Positions 1-10,125 of a stretch of 64,000 nt of DNA are shown piece after piece. Both the position numbers and the translations under genes were made by a program. Under the pieces are notes generated by a model, which searched no databases, was not told the DNA's origin, and saw nothing but the letters and a program-made list of their open reading frames with translations. The stretch comes from Geobacillus stearothermophilus ATCC 12980 (GTDB lineage Bacteria > Bacillota > Bacilli > Bacillales > Anoxybacillaceae): NCBI RefSeq assembly GCF_030369615.1, contig NZ_CP128494.1:716001-780000 (forward strand), read 5' to 3'. Numbering within the stretch: position 1 is the stretch's first letter; each line of letters starts with the position of its first letter.

Positions 1-252
1 GCCGCGGCCGCGGTAAGCCGGCAAAACGCAGATGCGCTCCGCTTTGCCAACCCCTTCATCGACCAGGCGAAACCGGCCGGCTGCGACTGCTTGTTCGCCA
101 TCGTATAGGACGAGATGGAACGATTCATGTTCAAATGCATCGATTTCTTCTTCTTCCGGCACGTTTTGCTCTTCGATGAATACAATCCGACGGACGCGCA
201 ACGCGTCTTCATACAACGCGCGGTCTTCCGTTGTTCCAATGGCGACGTTCAT
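1..252 (-). CDS. yjcF: GNAT family N-acetyltransferase, partial (YjcF-like)
   Basis: The first 84 residues of a GCN5-related acetyltransferase are visible; the gene runs off the left edge. The last visible residues (RICVLPAYRGRG) are the start of the acetyl-CoA-binding motif A (R/Q-x-x-G-x-G/A). The N-terminal part, with EEQNVPEEEEID and an AAGRFR strand, fits the YjcF/ElaA-like branch. Its ATG overlaps the stop of the upstream gene (ATGA), so the two are translationally coupled. Substrate is unknown. The symbol rests on family plus the conserved yjcF-yjcG-yjcH-metI-metC order of Bacillus. Confidence 0.85.
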   Translation of the reverse strand, partial: MNVAIGTTEDRALYEDALRVRRIVFIEEQNVPEEEEIDAFEHESFHLVLYDGEQAVAAGRFRLVDEGVGKAERICVLPAYRGRG

Positions 253-773
253 TCTCCCGTTTCCTTTCCTCCAACGATAAAGGTTTCATAGACAGTCCAT
301 GATCCGTTCTCGAGCTGGTAAAGAAGGTGGAACCGGTCGACCGTCTCTTCAAAATGGACGTTTTGCAGCCGCAGTTGGCTGTAGACGTCAGCGTATTCCG
401 CATTCGGCAAATCGCGGCCAATTGTAATGTGCGGCACGAACACGAATTCCGGCTCCCCGGCAAACAAGCCGCTGTGCAGCTGCTCGTGCAACCGTTCCAG
501 CACTTCGTTTGGCTCGACTTTCAAATAAATGATGTGGCTTGTCGGGTAAAACGAGCTGAATTTCGTCACTTTGATCGGAATTGGCTCCGTTTCCGCTGCG
601 ATGCGGCGCAGCTCTTTCGTCATTTCTTTGATTTGCTCCTCATCCGCCTCAAACGGGTATTTTAATGTAATGTGCGGCGGGATGAGGGCGTAATGGCTGT
701 CGTACCGCTTCCGGTACGAGTTGGCGAAGTCTTGAATCCGCTTTGGCGGAAAAATGACAATGACGTACTTCAT
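249..773 (-). CDS. yjcG: 2'-5' RNA ligase / cyclic phosphodiesterase superfamily protein (YjcG)
   Basis: A 174-residue member of the 2H phosphoesterase superfamily. The two signature HxT motifs are present: HITLKYPF starting at residue 34 and HITIGRDL near residue 115. They are spaced as expected for the two-lobed fold. Family members act on 2',5' or cyclic phosphodiester bonds in RNA or nucleotides, but the physiological substrate of YjcG is not established. It lies between yjcH and yjcF on the minus strand, with a 4-nt stop/start overlap into yjcF. Length matches the family. Confidence 0.9.
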   Translation of the reverse strand: MKYVIVIFPPKRIQDFANSYRKRYDSHYALIPPHITLKYPFEADEEQIKEMTKELRRIAAETEPIPIKVTKFSSFYPTSHIIYLKVEPNEVLERLHEQLHSGLFAGEPEFVFVPHITIGRDLPNAEYADVYSQLRLQNVHFEETVDRFHLLYQLENGSWTVYETFIVGGKETGE

Positions 774-811
774 TCCGCTTTCCCTCCTTCAGATGGTTCG
801 TTTGCCGTTAT

Positions 812-1540
812 TTACAGCGACAAAATGGCCGATACCGCCCGGGGCACATCCGGCTGCCAATACGTCCATGCATGCCCGCCGGCAAATTCATGGTACGTGT
901 AGGGAAACCGCTTTTCGATCAATAAGTCCCGTGCGGCCCGGTTCGGGGTGATAAAATCGCGTACATGGCCGTCCGTCGTTTTGACCGCCGTTTCTTCTGC
1001 GCCGACGGAATGGTAAAGGGAAAGAAGCGACGGGGCGCGGAACGCGCGGATGCGTTCGAGCACCGAGTCGTCAATGTAAGGAGACTGCATGGCGATTTTT
1101 CCAAATGTATGCGGATACAACAGACCGGCTAGAAGCGACACGGTTCCTCCCAGCGAATCGCCAATCAGCGCTCGTCCTTTGCCCATTTGATATGTCGGCA
1201 GCTCGCGATCCAAAAACGGCGCGAGCTCATGGGCCAAAAAGCGGATATAGGCTTCGTTTTTTCGACCGGCCGGGTGGTATTTCTCGTAGCGGTCGCTGAC
1301 GTTCCGGTCCGGGATGCCGACAACGATCGTTCGGTCGATCGTTCCTTCGTCCATGAGTGTCTCGATCACGGTTTTGATTTTTCCGTACATAAAATAATCC
1401 TTGCCGTCTTGCGCGATTAATAAAGAATATTTATGCAACGGAGAAAAATCGCTTGGCAAGTAGACAAGCAACCCGATTTCTTCTTGCAGCTCCCTGCTGT
1501 AAAGCGTATAATCGCGCATCGTTCCTGTTGCTGTCGCCAT
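812..1540 (-). CDS. yjcH: alpha/beta-hydrolase esterase (YjcH)
   Basis: A 242-residue predicted cytoplasmic esterase of the YjcH / esterase-D-like group. The nucleophile elbow is GDSLGG, and a late GGHAW supplies the likely catalytic His. An in-frame ATG lies 54 bases further upstream. I chose the ATG at 1540 because GGAGG sits six bases before it, while the upstream candidate has no ribosome-binding site. It is the first gene of the yjcH-yjcG-yjcF group, transcribed away from the met operon. The substrate is unknown. Confidence 0.85.
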   Translation of the reverse strand: MATATGTMRDYTLYSRELQEEIGLLVYLPSDFSPLHKYSLLIAQDGKDYFMYGKIKTVIETLMDEGTIDRTIVVGIPDRNVSDRYEKYHPAGRKNEAYIRFLAHELAPFLDRELPTYQMGKGRALIGDSLGGTVSLLAGLLYPHTFGKIAMQSPYIDDSVLERIRAFRAPSLLSLYHSVGAEETAVKTTDGHVRDFITPNRAARDLLIEKRFPYTYHEFAGGHAWTYWQPDVPRAVSAILSL

Positions 1541-1662
1541 GATCATCCTCCATGAAAGCGCAAGTTCACTTGTTATTGTAACATATTTAGGCAAAAAGAT
1601 GTTAACGAAGGGCTCGAATTTTTCGTGAACTTGCCGAACATTGGCGCCGGCAAAAAAATGAC

Positions 1663-1691
1663 TTGCAAAAATGGCCGGAATGCGTTACATT
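1663..1691 (+). promoter_or_regulatory. sigma-A-type promoter for the metI-metC leader
   Basis: TTGCAA (1663-1668), a 17-base spacer and TACATT (1686-1691), about 40 bases before the SAM riboswitch. Spacing is ideal and both boxes are close to consensus. The AT-rich stretch just downstream could hold an alternative -10. Confidence 0.55.
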
Positions 1692-1734
1692 TTTTAATAA
1701 ATTAACAATTAACAAAATTAAATACGCAGCGGTT

Positions 1735-1841
1735 CTTATCAAGAGAAGCGGAGGGAACTGGCCCAATGAAGCTTCAGCAACCAGCCGCCCGACGGCCAGG
1801 TGCTAAATCCAGCGAATTGAGCATTCAATTCGGCAGATAAG
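1735..1841 (+). promoter_or_regulatory. SAM-I (S-box) riboswitch aptamer
   Basis: Classic S-box sequence: the closing helix CTTATC...GATAAG (1735 and 1836), then AAGAGAAGCGGAGGGA, then CTTCAGCAACC, then GGTGCTAAATCC. S-box RNAs bind S-adenosylmethionine and stop transcription of methionine genes when SAM is plentiful. The rho-independent terminator follows within 30 bases, and metI-metC lie downstream. Confidence 0.97.
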
Positions 1842-1866
1842 AAGAAGCATGACCATGTTCGTATGG

Positions 1867-1895
1867 AAAAGTCTTCTTCTTAGAAGACTTTTTTT
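1867..1895 (+). terminator. S-box expression-platform terminator
   Basis: AAAGTCTTCT and AGAAGACTTT form a stem followed by a run of T. It sits just 3' of the SAM aptamer, so it is the conditional terminator of metI-metC. Confidence 0.9.
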
Positions 1896-2042
1896 ATTTA
1901 CTCAAGCGGCCGCTCCCTCAACCGAGAGGCGTCGAGGATCAAGGCCCTCGGCTGCTGCTTGACCAACAGCGGCGCTTCGTTGGGCGTTAAGTGGTTGGCC
2001 GTTGATCCATGATGGAATTTTCAACAGAAGGAGAGAGATGAG

Positions 2043-3146
2043 GTGGATAAACTAGAAACGTTGTTAGCGCAAATTGGCAACCGGAGCGAAACGGTGACGG
2101 GGACGGTCAACCCGCCAGTTTATTTTTCCACCGCCTACCGTCATGCCGGCATCGGGGAGTCGACCGGGTTTGACTATATCCGCACCGGCAACCCGACGCG
2201 CAAAATCGTCGAAGAAGCGATCGCGAGACTGGAAGGCGGCGACCAAGGCTATGCGTTCAGCTCCGGCATGGCCGCCATTCAGACAGTGCTCGCCTTGTTT
2301 GAGAGCGGAGACGAGTTTCTCGTATCGGCCGACCTTTACGGCGGGACGTACCGCCTGTTTGAGCGCGGCTGGCGCAAGTACGGTCTCGGCTTTCATTACG
2401 TCGATTTTGCCGATCTTGATGCTGTGGAAGAAAAAATCACGGAAAAAACGAAAGCCATCTTTTTGGAAACGCCGACGAACCCATTGATGCAGGAGGCGGA
2501 TATTTCGGCGGTCGCCAAGCTCGCCAAACGGCATGGGCTTTTGTTGATTGTTGACAACACGTTTTATACACCGGTGATTCAACGCCCGATCGAACAAGGC
2601 GCCGATATTGTCATCCACAGCGCCACGAAATATTTAGGCGGCCATAACGACGTGTTGGCTGGCCTTGTCGTCGCCAAGGGCGAGGAGCTCTGTCAACGCC
2701 TGACCGAGTATCAGAACGCCATCGGCGCGGTGTTGTCGCCGTTTGATTCGTGGCTGTTGATTCGCGGGATGAAAACGCTGGCGCTAAGGATGCGCCAGCA
2801 TGAAGAAAACGCCAAGCGCATCAGCGCCTTTTTGCGCGAACATGAAGATGTCACTGATGTGCTGTATCCGGGGAGAGGCGGGATGCTGTCGTTCCGGATT
2901 GCCGATGAAAAGTGGGTGAACGGGTTTTTAAAAAGCTTGCGCCTCATTACATTCGCGGAAAGCCTGGGCGGAGTCGAAAGCTTTATTACGTACCCAGCGA
3001 CGCAGACGCATGCGGACATTCCTGAGGAAATCCGCATCCAAAACGGTATTTGCAACCGACTGCTCCGCTTCTCGGTCGGCATCGAACATGCGGATGATTT
3101 AATCGCCGACTTGGCGCAAGCGTTCAAACACATGAAAGAGGTGTAA
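2043..3146 (+). CDS. metI: cystathionine gamma-synthase / O-acetylhomoserine thiolyase (MetI)
   Basis: A 367-residue PLP enzyme of the Cys/Met metabolism family. It condenses an O-acylhomoserine with cysteine (or sulfide) on the way to methionine. The PLP lysine is in SATKYLGGH, and the family signatures YxRTGNPTR-like (DYIRTGNPTRK) and FSSGMAAI are present. Translation starts at a GTG (2043) after a GAGAGATGAGG ribosome-binding site. The gene follows a SAM riboswitch and is four bases from metC, so both are one SAM-repressed operon. In Bacillus the equivalent pair is metI (yjcI) and metC (yjcJ). Confidence 0.95.
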   Translation: MDKLETLLAQIGNRSETVTGTVNPPVYFSTAYRHAGIGESTGFDYIRTGNPTRKIVEEAIARLEGGDQGYAFSSGMAAIQTVLALFESGDEFLVSADLYGGTYRLFERGWRKYGLGFHYVDFADLDAVEEKITEKTKAIFLETPTNPLMQEADISAVAKLAKRHGLLLIVDNTFYTPVIQRPIEQGADIVIHSATKYLGGHNDVLAGLVVAKGEELCQRLTEYQNAIGAVLSPFDSWLLIRGMKTLALRMRQHEENAKRISAFLREHEDVTDVLYPGRGGMLSFRIADEKWVNGFLKSLRLITFAESLGGVESFITYPATQTHADIPEEIRIQNGICNRLLRFSVGIEHADDLIADLAQAFKHMKEV

Positions 3147-3149
3147 GCG

Positions 3150-4328
3150 ATGGAACGGGAATGGTCGTTTTCAACGAAACTTCTCCATAATGAATGGAAA
3201 GTCGATCGCCACACGGGAGCGGTGAGCGTGCCGATCCAGCACGCCTCCACGTTCCATCAGTTCGATTTCGACACGTTCGGCAAATACGACTACAGCCGCT
3301 CCGGCAACCCGACGCGCGAGGCGCTCGAGGAAACGATTGCGGCGTTAGAAGGCGGCGTGCGCGGATTCGCCTTCGCTTCTGGCATGGCGGCCATTTCGAC
3401 GGCGTTTTTGCTCTTGTCCCGAGGCGACCACGTCCTCGTGACCGAAGACGTCTACGGCGGCACGTACCGGATGATCACGGAAGTGTTGACCCGCTTTGGC
3501 ATCGAGCATACGTTTGTCGATATGACGGATTTAAACACAGTAGCGGAAAACATTCGTCCGAACACGAAAGTCATTTATATGGAAACGCCGTCCAATCCGC
3601 TGTTAAAAGTGACCGACATTCAAGGCGTCGTCAAGCTGGCGAAAGCGCACGGCTGTTTGACGTTCTTGGATAATACGTTCATGACGCCGGCGTTGCAGCG
3701 GCCGCTTGACCTTGGCGTCGATATTGTCCTTCACAGCGCCACGAAATTTTTAGCCGGCCATAGCGACGTCGTCGCCGGGCTGGCGGTCGTGAAAGACGAG
3801 GAATTGGGAAAAGAATTGTACAAACTGCAAAACGCGTTTGGCGCCGTCCTTGGCGTCCAAGATGCGTGGCTTGTGCTGCGGGGATTAAAAACGCTCCACG
3901 TTCGGCTGAAGCAGTCGTCCGAATCCGCCCTGGCCATCGCTGAGTATTTGGCGCGCCATCCGAAAGTGGAAGATGTGTATTATCCAGGGCTTTCGCACCA
4001 CCCAGGCCATGACATCCAGCGCCATCAGGCGGCCGGGTTTGGCGCTGTGCTGTCGTTCCGTTTAGCCGATGAAGAAGCGGCTCGGACGTTCGTCCGAAAC
4101 GTCCGCTTGCCGGTGTTTGCTGTCAGCCTTGGGGCGGTCGAGTCAATTTTATCGCACCCAGCGAAAATGTCGCATGCGGCGATGCCAAAAGAAGAGAGGC
4201 TCCGGCGCGGCATTACCGACGGCTTGTTGCGGCTGAGCGTCGGGCTTGAGGATGTCAACGATTTGATCGCCGATTTTGAGCAGGCGTTGTCGTTTGTTCA
4301 GGAGCGGCCGTCAGTTTCAACGCCATAG
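3150..4328 (+). CDS. metC: cystathionine beta-lyase (MetC)
   Basis: A 392-residue PLP-dependent lyase that splits cystathionine to homocysteine, pyruvate and ammonia, the step after MetI. The PLP-binding lysine is in SATKFLAGHSD, and DYSRSGNPTR and FASGMAAI are the expected family motifs. It is clearly paralogous to the upstream MetI. The start ATG lies four bases after the metI stop, so the two genes are co-transcribed under the S-box leader. Confidence 0.95.
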   Translation: MEREWSFSTKLLHNEWKVDRHTGAVSVPIQHASTFHQFDFDTFGKYDYSRSGNPTREALEETIAALEGGVRGFAFASGMAAISTAFLLLSRGDHVLVTEDVYGGTYRMITEVLTRFGIEHTFVDMTDLNTVAENIRPNTKVIYMETPSNPLLKVTDIQGVVKLAKAHGCLTFLDNTFMTPALQRPLDLGVDIVLHSATKFLAGHSDVVAGLAVVKDEELGKELYKLQNAFGAVLGVQDAWLVLRGLKTLHVRLKQSSESALAIAEYLARHPKVEDVYYPGLSHHPGHDIQRHQAAGFGAVLSFRLADEEAARTFVRNVRLPVFAVSLGAVESILSHPAKMSHAAMPKEERLRRGITDGLLRLSVGLEDVNDLIADFEQALSFVQERPSVSTP

Positions 4329-4335
4329 CCATCAG

Positions 4336-4362
4336 CCCGCCAAGCCTTCACAGCTCGGCGGG
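4336..4362. terminator. hairpin between metC and the HD-GYP gene
   Basis: CCCGCCAAGC and GCTCGGCGGG form a ten-base stem with one mismatch around CTTCACA. It sits in the short gap between convergent genes. No good T-run follows on either strand, so termination is only likely. Confidence 0.4.
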
Positions 4363-4366
4363 CGGG

Positions 4367-5509
4367 TCAAGATGCCGCTGAGGTTGACAACAGCCGCTCC
4401 TCTTTTAAGTGTTTCAAAAAGAGATCGACGAGTTCGCCGTCCCACTGGGTTCCCTTTCCTTTTCTCAAGATGTCTGCCGCTTGACGAATATCCATCCCTT
4501 TACGGTACGGACGATCCGAAGTCATGGCGTCAAATGCATCGGCCACGGCGATGATTTTGCCAAACAACGGAATGTCATCGCCTGCCAACCCATCTGGATA
4601 TCCCTTTCCATCTATGCGTTCGTGATGGGAGCGGATGCCGGCTAACAGCGGCTCAATCGGTTCGATTGGCCTAATCTCGCGCAAAATGGCTTCTCCAAGG
4701 GCGGGGTGTTTTTTGATCCGGGCAAATTCATCATCGCTTAGCTTTCCCACTTTAAGCAAAATGGCATCGGGAACGCCGATCTTTCCGATGTCATGCAGTA
4801 GAGCGGAACGATACAAGGCATCAAGCTGTTCATTCGGAAGGGAAAGCTTTTCCCCAATCGCGAGTGCGTAACGGGCCACGCGCAGCGAGTGCCCAGCTGT
4901 ATAAGGATCGCGGGCGTCAAGCGCCGCTGTCAGGACAGTGATGAAACGGTTGAGCAGTTCTTTGTTCGTTCGGTCGCGTCGATGCACAGCGTCGATCATA
5001 TGATTAAATCCGCGAAGCAAATCGGCAAATTCATCGGTATACACATTGTGGGCGACGGGTTTATACGTTTCGTTTTCTGCCCGTTTCATATGACTTAACA
5101 GCACACTGACCGGCTCATGGATCTCATCGACCAACAAGCGAGTCAAGAAAACGGAAAACGCGATCGAAAACAGCAAAATCACGGCTGCCCAGGGCCAATA
5201 CGACCAATGGGATGCACTCGGTCCGGCGAGCGACCATTTGATTTCCATCGCTAAGCTGAACAATAAAACAGGAAATGTGCTGCTGAACAAGACCGTCAGC
5301 TGCAATTTGGTTTTGAGCGGCACCGGAAGCGGCGTGCGTTTTTCATCAATTCCCCCAGCCTTTGCAAGCAAATTCTCGTTTGATAGAACAATCAGAATGT
5401 AGAAAAAATACGATGTCGAACCGTTCCAACACGGATTATTCCTTTGGGAGGAAGTCACCTTTCCTTTTTTCATCATGAACAGCGATTTTTTTAAAAAAGT
5501 TGTTGACAA
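4367..5509 (-). CDS. membrane HAMP/HD-GYP domain protein (putative c-di-GMP phosphodiesterase)
   Basis: The protein has two membrane segments (LQLTVLFSSTFPVLLFS and WAAVILLFSIAFSVFL), a HAMP-like linker and a C-terminal HD-GYP domain. HD-GYP signatures are complete: HSLRVARYA, HDIGKIGVP, HPALGEAIL, HHERIDGKGYP. Such proteins hydrolyse cyclic di-GMP at the membrane. The start is uncertain: the longest frame begins at 5509, inside the divergent tRNA promoter, and has no good ribosome-binding site. An ATG at about 5336 with GGGGGA before it is in another frame, so a small 5' frameshift is possible. It runs convergent to metC. Confidence 0.85.
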   Translation of the reverse strand: MSTTFLKKSLFMMKKGKVTSSQRNNPCWNGSTSYFFYILIVLSNENLLAKAGGIDEKRTPLPVPLKTKLQLTVLFSSTFPVLLFSLAMEIKWSLAGPSASHWSYWPWAAVILLFSIAFSVFLTRLLVDEIHEPVSVLLSHMKRAENETYKPVAHNVYTDEFADLLRGFNHMIDAVHRRDRTNKELLNRFITVLTAALDARDPYTAGHSLRVARYALAIGEKLSLPNEQLDALYRSALLHDIGKIGVPDAILLKVGKLSDDEFARIKKHPALGEAILREIRPIEPIEPLLAGIRSHHERIDGKGYPDGLAGDDIPLFGKIIAVADAFDAMTSDRPYRKGMDIRQAADILRKGKGTQWDGELVDLFLKHLKEERLLSTSAAS

Positions 5510-5531
5510 ACAACTTGCCCGTTTATATAAT
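5503..5531 (+). promoter_or_regulatory. consensus promoter of the tRNA-Val gene
   Basis: Perfect TTGACA (5503-5508), 17-base spacer, perfect TATAAT (5526-5531). The tRNA begins 34 bases after the -10 box. It is the strongest-looking promoter in the window. Confidence 0.9.
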
Positions 5532-5564
5532 TAAAAATGTGTTCGATAGCGGACAATAAAATAT

Positions 5565-5637
5565 GATTCCGTAGCTCAGCTGGGAGAGCGCCACCTTGAC
5601 AGGGTGGAGGTCGCTGGTTCGAGCCCAGTCGGAATCA
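5565..5637 (+). tRNA. tRNA-Val (anticodon GAC)
   Basis: A 73-base cloverleaf. The acceptor stem is GATTCCG/CGGAATC with discriminator A. The anticodon arm is CCACC-TTGACAG-GGTGG, giving anticodon GAC. The T arm contains GGTTCGAGCCC. CCA is not encoded. The 3' half (from the anticodon loop on) is duplicated at 15026, so the gene is the attachment site of the adjoining element and stays intact after integration. Confidence 0.96.
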
Positions 5638-5645
5638 CTAAAGTG
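5596..5645 (+). repeat. attL: 50-bp direct repeat at the tRNA-Val 3' end
   Basis: Identical to 15026-15075. It begins in the anticodon loop (TTGACAGG), runs through the T arm and acceptor stem and ends just past the gene at AAGTG. The following terminator hairpin is also partly duplicated, with mismatches. This is the usual result of site-specific insertion by a tyrosine integrase. Confidence 0.93.
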
Positions 5646-5649
5646 AGAG

Positions 5650-5687
5650 GCTTGAAATCCTTGCGTATCAAGGGTTTCAAGCTTTTT
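5650..5687 (+). terminator. tRNA-Val terminator
   Basis: Stem GCTTGAAA-CCTTG / CAAGG-TTTCAAGC with one mismatch, then a T-run. It follows the tRNA directly. A closely related, perfectly paired version is found beside attR. Confidence 0.85.
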
Positions 5688-5730
5688 CGTTTTATTAGCA
5701 ATTGTGCTAAAATCTCCGGGATTTAAAAAT

Positions 5731-5750
5731 TTGCACAAAACTTGCACCTT
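5731..5750. promoter_or_regulatory. putative integrase arm-type sites, left end
   Basis: Two TTGCAC units (TTGCACAAAA, TTGCACCTTT) start 11 bases apart, between attL and the integrase stop codon. The same word occurs three times at the other end of the island. This matches accessory arm-binding repeats of tyrosine integrases; the assignment is inferred from position and repetition. Confidence 0.55.
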
Positions 5751-6904
5751 TAGTCAACTAAAGGGTTCTGACTTTGTTTTAAGAGGGCATTTTCAAATTT
5801 CTCTGCCGCTTGCTCTTGTAAATCATCGCTGACATGTGAGTATAAATCTAAAGTTATACCAACGCGAGAATGTCCCAACCGTTCGCTAACCACTTTTGGA
5901 TTTTCGCCTTGCTGCATTAAGATGGTTGCATGTGTATGCCACAAATCATGGAAGCTTATACGTGGTACACTTGCTTCTTCGATCAAGCGATAAAATTGGC
6001 GTAACAAGTTTCGTGGATCGAGAGGTTTTCCGTCGTCAGTGCAGACAATTAAATTGTTATCTTGGTATTGAGTACCCAATTTCTCCTTTTGAAATTCTTG
6101 TTTTTGTTTATGTTTCTTTAGTACATTTACAACATGTTGAGAAATTGAAATTTGTCTTTTCGATTTTTTTGTTTTAGGCTCTTTAAAAATTAATCCTTTG
6201 CCTGAGACAAAGCATAAGCTGCGCTTGATGCGGATTTTCTTATTCTCAAAATCCACGTCATCCCATTTTAGCCCTAAAACTTCTCCACGTCGCATTCCTG
6301 TGAAAATCGCAAGAAGGTAAGGGATCTCCATAGAGCTATCTTTAATCAGATTCAGAAATCGATTTACCTCATCCACTGTCCATGTAATTTTTTCTTCACT
6401 TTTCACTTTGGGTGGTTTAGCATTTTTTACAGGATTCACTTTAACCAACGACCATCTTACAGCTTGATCAAATGCTTGATTGAGCAAATTATGCATTTGT
6501 CGGATATATGCACCTGAATACCCGCTGTCTAACTTGTCTACATAAAAACTGTCAATATCAAATGTTGTAATTTCATTAATTTTTTTATGTTGGAAATATT
6601 TCATAATATGATTTCTGATTACATATTCCCTGCTTTTTGCGGTAGTTATTTCTACTGTTCTTTTATAAGAGGTGTTAAACCACCGCTCCATGAACATCGA
6701 AAAATCTTCTGTACTTTCTTTAAAATAACTTCCATCATCGACTTGGTTTTTAATTTTAAGAAGTTCTTTCTTCGCTTCAGTCTTTGTACGAAACGGTCCG
6801 AAACTTGCTTGCTTTCTCTTACCGGTAACTGGATCTTTCCCTACATCAATTCGAAAATAAAATCCTTTTTTCTTTTCTTTAATTAACTTGTCAAAGTTCA
6901 TCAT
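5750..6904 (-). CDS. int: phage-type tyrosine integrase, catalytic residue altered
   Basis: A 384-residue integrase with an N-terminal arm-binding domain (FYFRIDVGKDPVTGKR), a SAM-like core-binding domain and a C-terminal catalytic domain. The first Arg is in TGMRRGEV and the nucleophile Tyr in DLYSHV. The second box reads HDLWHTHAT where the family has HxLRHT: the codon at 5939-5941 is TGG (Trp), one transition from CGG (Arg). That residue is catalytic, so strand cleavage should be impaired. I chose the ATG pair at 6901/6904 because GGGGTG precedes it. An IS21 element begins ten bases upstream and has replaced the native promoter. Confidence 0.9.
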   Translation of the reverse strand: MMNFDKLIKEKKKGFYFRIDVGKDPVTGKRKQASFGPFRTKTEAKKELLKIKNQVDDGSYFKESTEDFSMFMERWFNTSYKRTVEITTAKSREYVIRNHIMKYFQHKKINEITTFDIDSFYVDKLDSGYSGAYIRQMHNLLNQAFDQAVRWSLVKVNPVKNAKPPKVKSEEKITWTVDEVNRFLNLIKDSSMEIPYLLAIFTGMRRGEVLGLKWDDVDFENKKIRIKRSLCFVSGKGLIFKEPKTKKSKRQISISQHVVNVLKKHKQKQEFQKEKLGTQYQDNNLIVCTDDGKPLDPRNLLRQFYRLIEEASVPRISFHDLWHTHATILMQQGENPKVVSERLGHSRVGITLDLYSHVSDDLQEQAAEKFENALLKQSQNPLVD

Positions 6905-7005
6905 TACACCCCATGTTAAAGCCGATGATAAAATCCCCAATATAGCCGGAATAAAATTCCCCACTTACAATAGAACCATAGTGTCAACGAGAGGAGCTAT
7001 GGTTC

Positions 7006-8960
<1,955 letters not shown>

Positions 8961-9028
8961 AAGGTCCTTCTGGGGAATTTTAAACCGGCGATTTTGGGGA
9001 AAAAATAATCGGCCTTGACAATTCCCTC

Positions 9029-10104
9029 CTATTCTAAATATTTAATGGAAGGCAATGGTTCCACCTTACTTGCATAGTAAAAATTCAACACACTAAAGAA
9101 GTCTATTGATTTACCTGTTTTTAAATCGACGATTAAAATGTGATCGCCATAGTTAAAATCGTCAGCTTCCAGTCTGCGTGGTGTTTCCTTGCCTAAAGTA
9201 TCAACAAACGAACTATAGTAGTACGGGTCTGGACCAGATTGATATTGTGATTCGTGGTATGTGAAAAGCGTACCTACATCCAGATATACCATAATTGCAA
9301 AATCAGAACTTGCATAACTAGAAGAGTAGGTAATCGGCTCTGAAACAGCAGATATCTTTATATCCGATAGGGAATGCGTTCTTTGCGAATATCCCCCGTT
9401 GTATGAGAAATAATATTTTTTTCCCAATCAAGCTGTTCATTATTTCCACTTAAATTCAACACACATTGACCGTTTGTATACACGGAATCATCGCTATATT
9501 TTGCAACGAATTTTGTGAAATCTAGCGAAATAAATAGGGCTTCATTAAAATTAGCAGGATTGGAGGCATTCAGTTGAAGTTTGTATGTATCCCCAAAGTC
9601 CCTTGTGAAAATACACCTAAAGCATAATCACCTGCTGGAAGATTACTTAACACCATTAATTCTCCCGGTGAACTATAGATGTTAGTGGGATATGCTAATT
9701 CATTTTCAAAATCTCCAACATAAAGTTGCAATATAATCAGCGTTTTCTGATAAAATCTGGATACTAACGTTTTTAGGACTAAAGAAAAATAAGTCATTTG
9801 GTTCATCTTCTGTTAAATAATCCTCAGTATTTAATATTAAACCACCTACATTATATTGGGATTGAATTTTTGGTATAACGTTTCCAATTTTTGTTTGTTT
9901 TTATTTCAGTTTGTGCTTTATCAGTATTTACCGATAGTGATTCATCCGTAAAACCCATACTTTCTTGTAGTTCAATAATTGAATTCATGTTTGGATTTGA
10001 TACAAGTAATTCATTCGCATAGCTTTTCTGTACTCCAATGGCCGACAAAGTGAAAATTAAAACAAAATTAATGTCTTACCTGGTTTTCCAAAAAATGAAT
10101 TCAT
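9029..10104 (-). pseudogene. secreted protein with PPC-like domain, multiply frameshifted
   Basis: The start at 10104 follows GGGGGTAAAG. It encodes MNSFFGKPGKTLILF, the beginning of a signal peptide, then a stop. The other half of the signal peptide and the mature N-terminus (ELLVSNPNMNSIIELQ) continue in the next frame. A middle piece (DEPNDLFFFS, NLPAGDYALGVFS) resembles a bacterial pre-peptidase C-terminal beta-sandwich. The C-terminal piece (9029-9427) has FDYGDHILIVDLKTGK-type strands. At least three frame changes separate these parts. The original product was probably exported; its role is unknown. IS21 abuts the 3' end and IS66 the 5' end. Confidence 0.75.
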
Positions 10105-10125
10105 TTCATACTTTACCCCCTAAAG

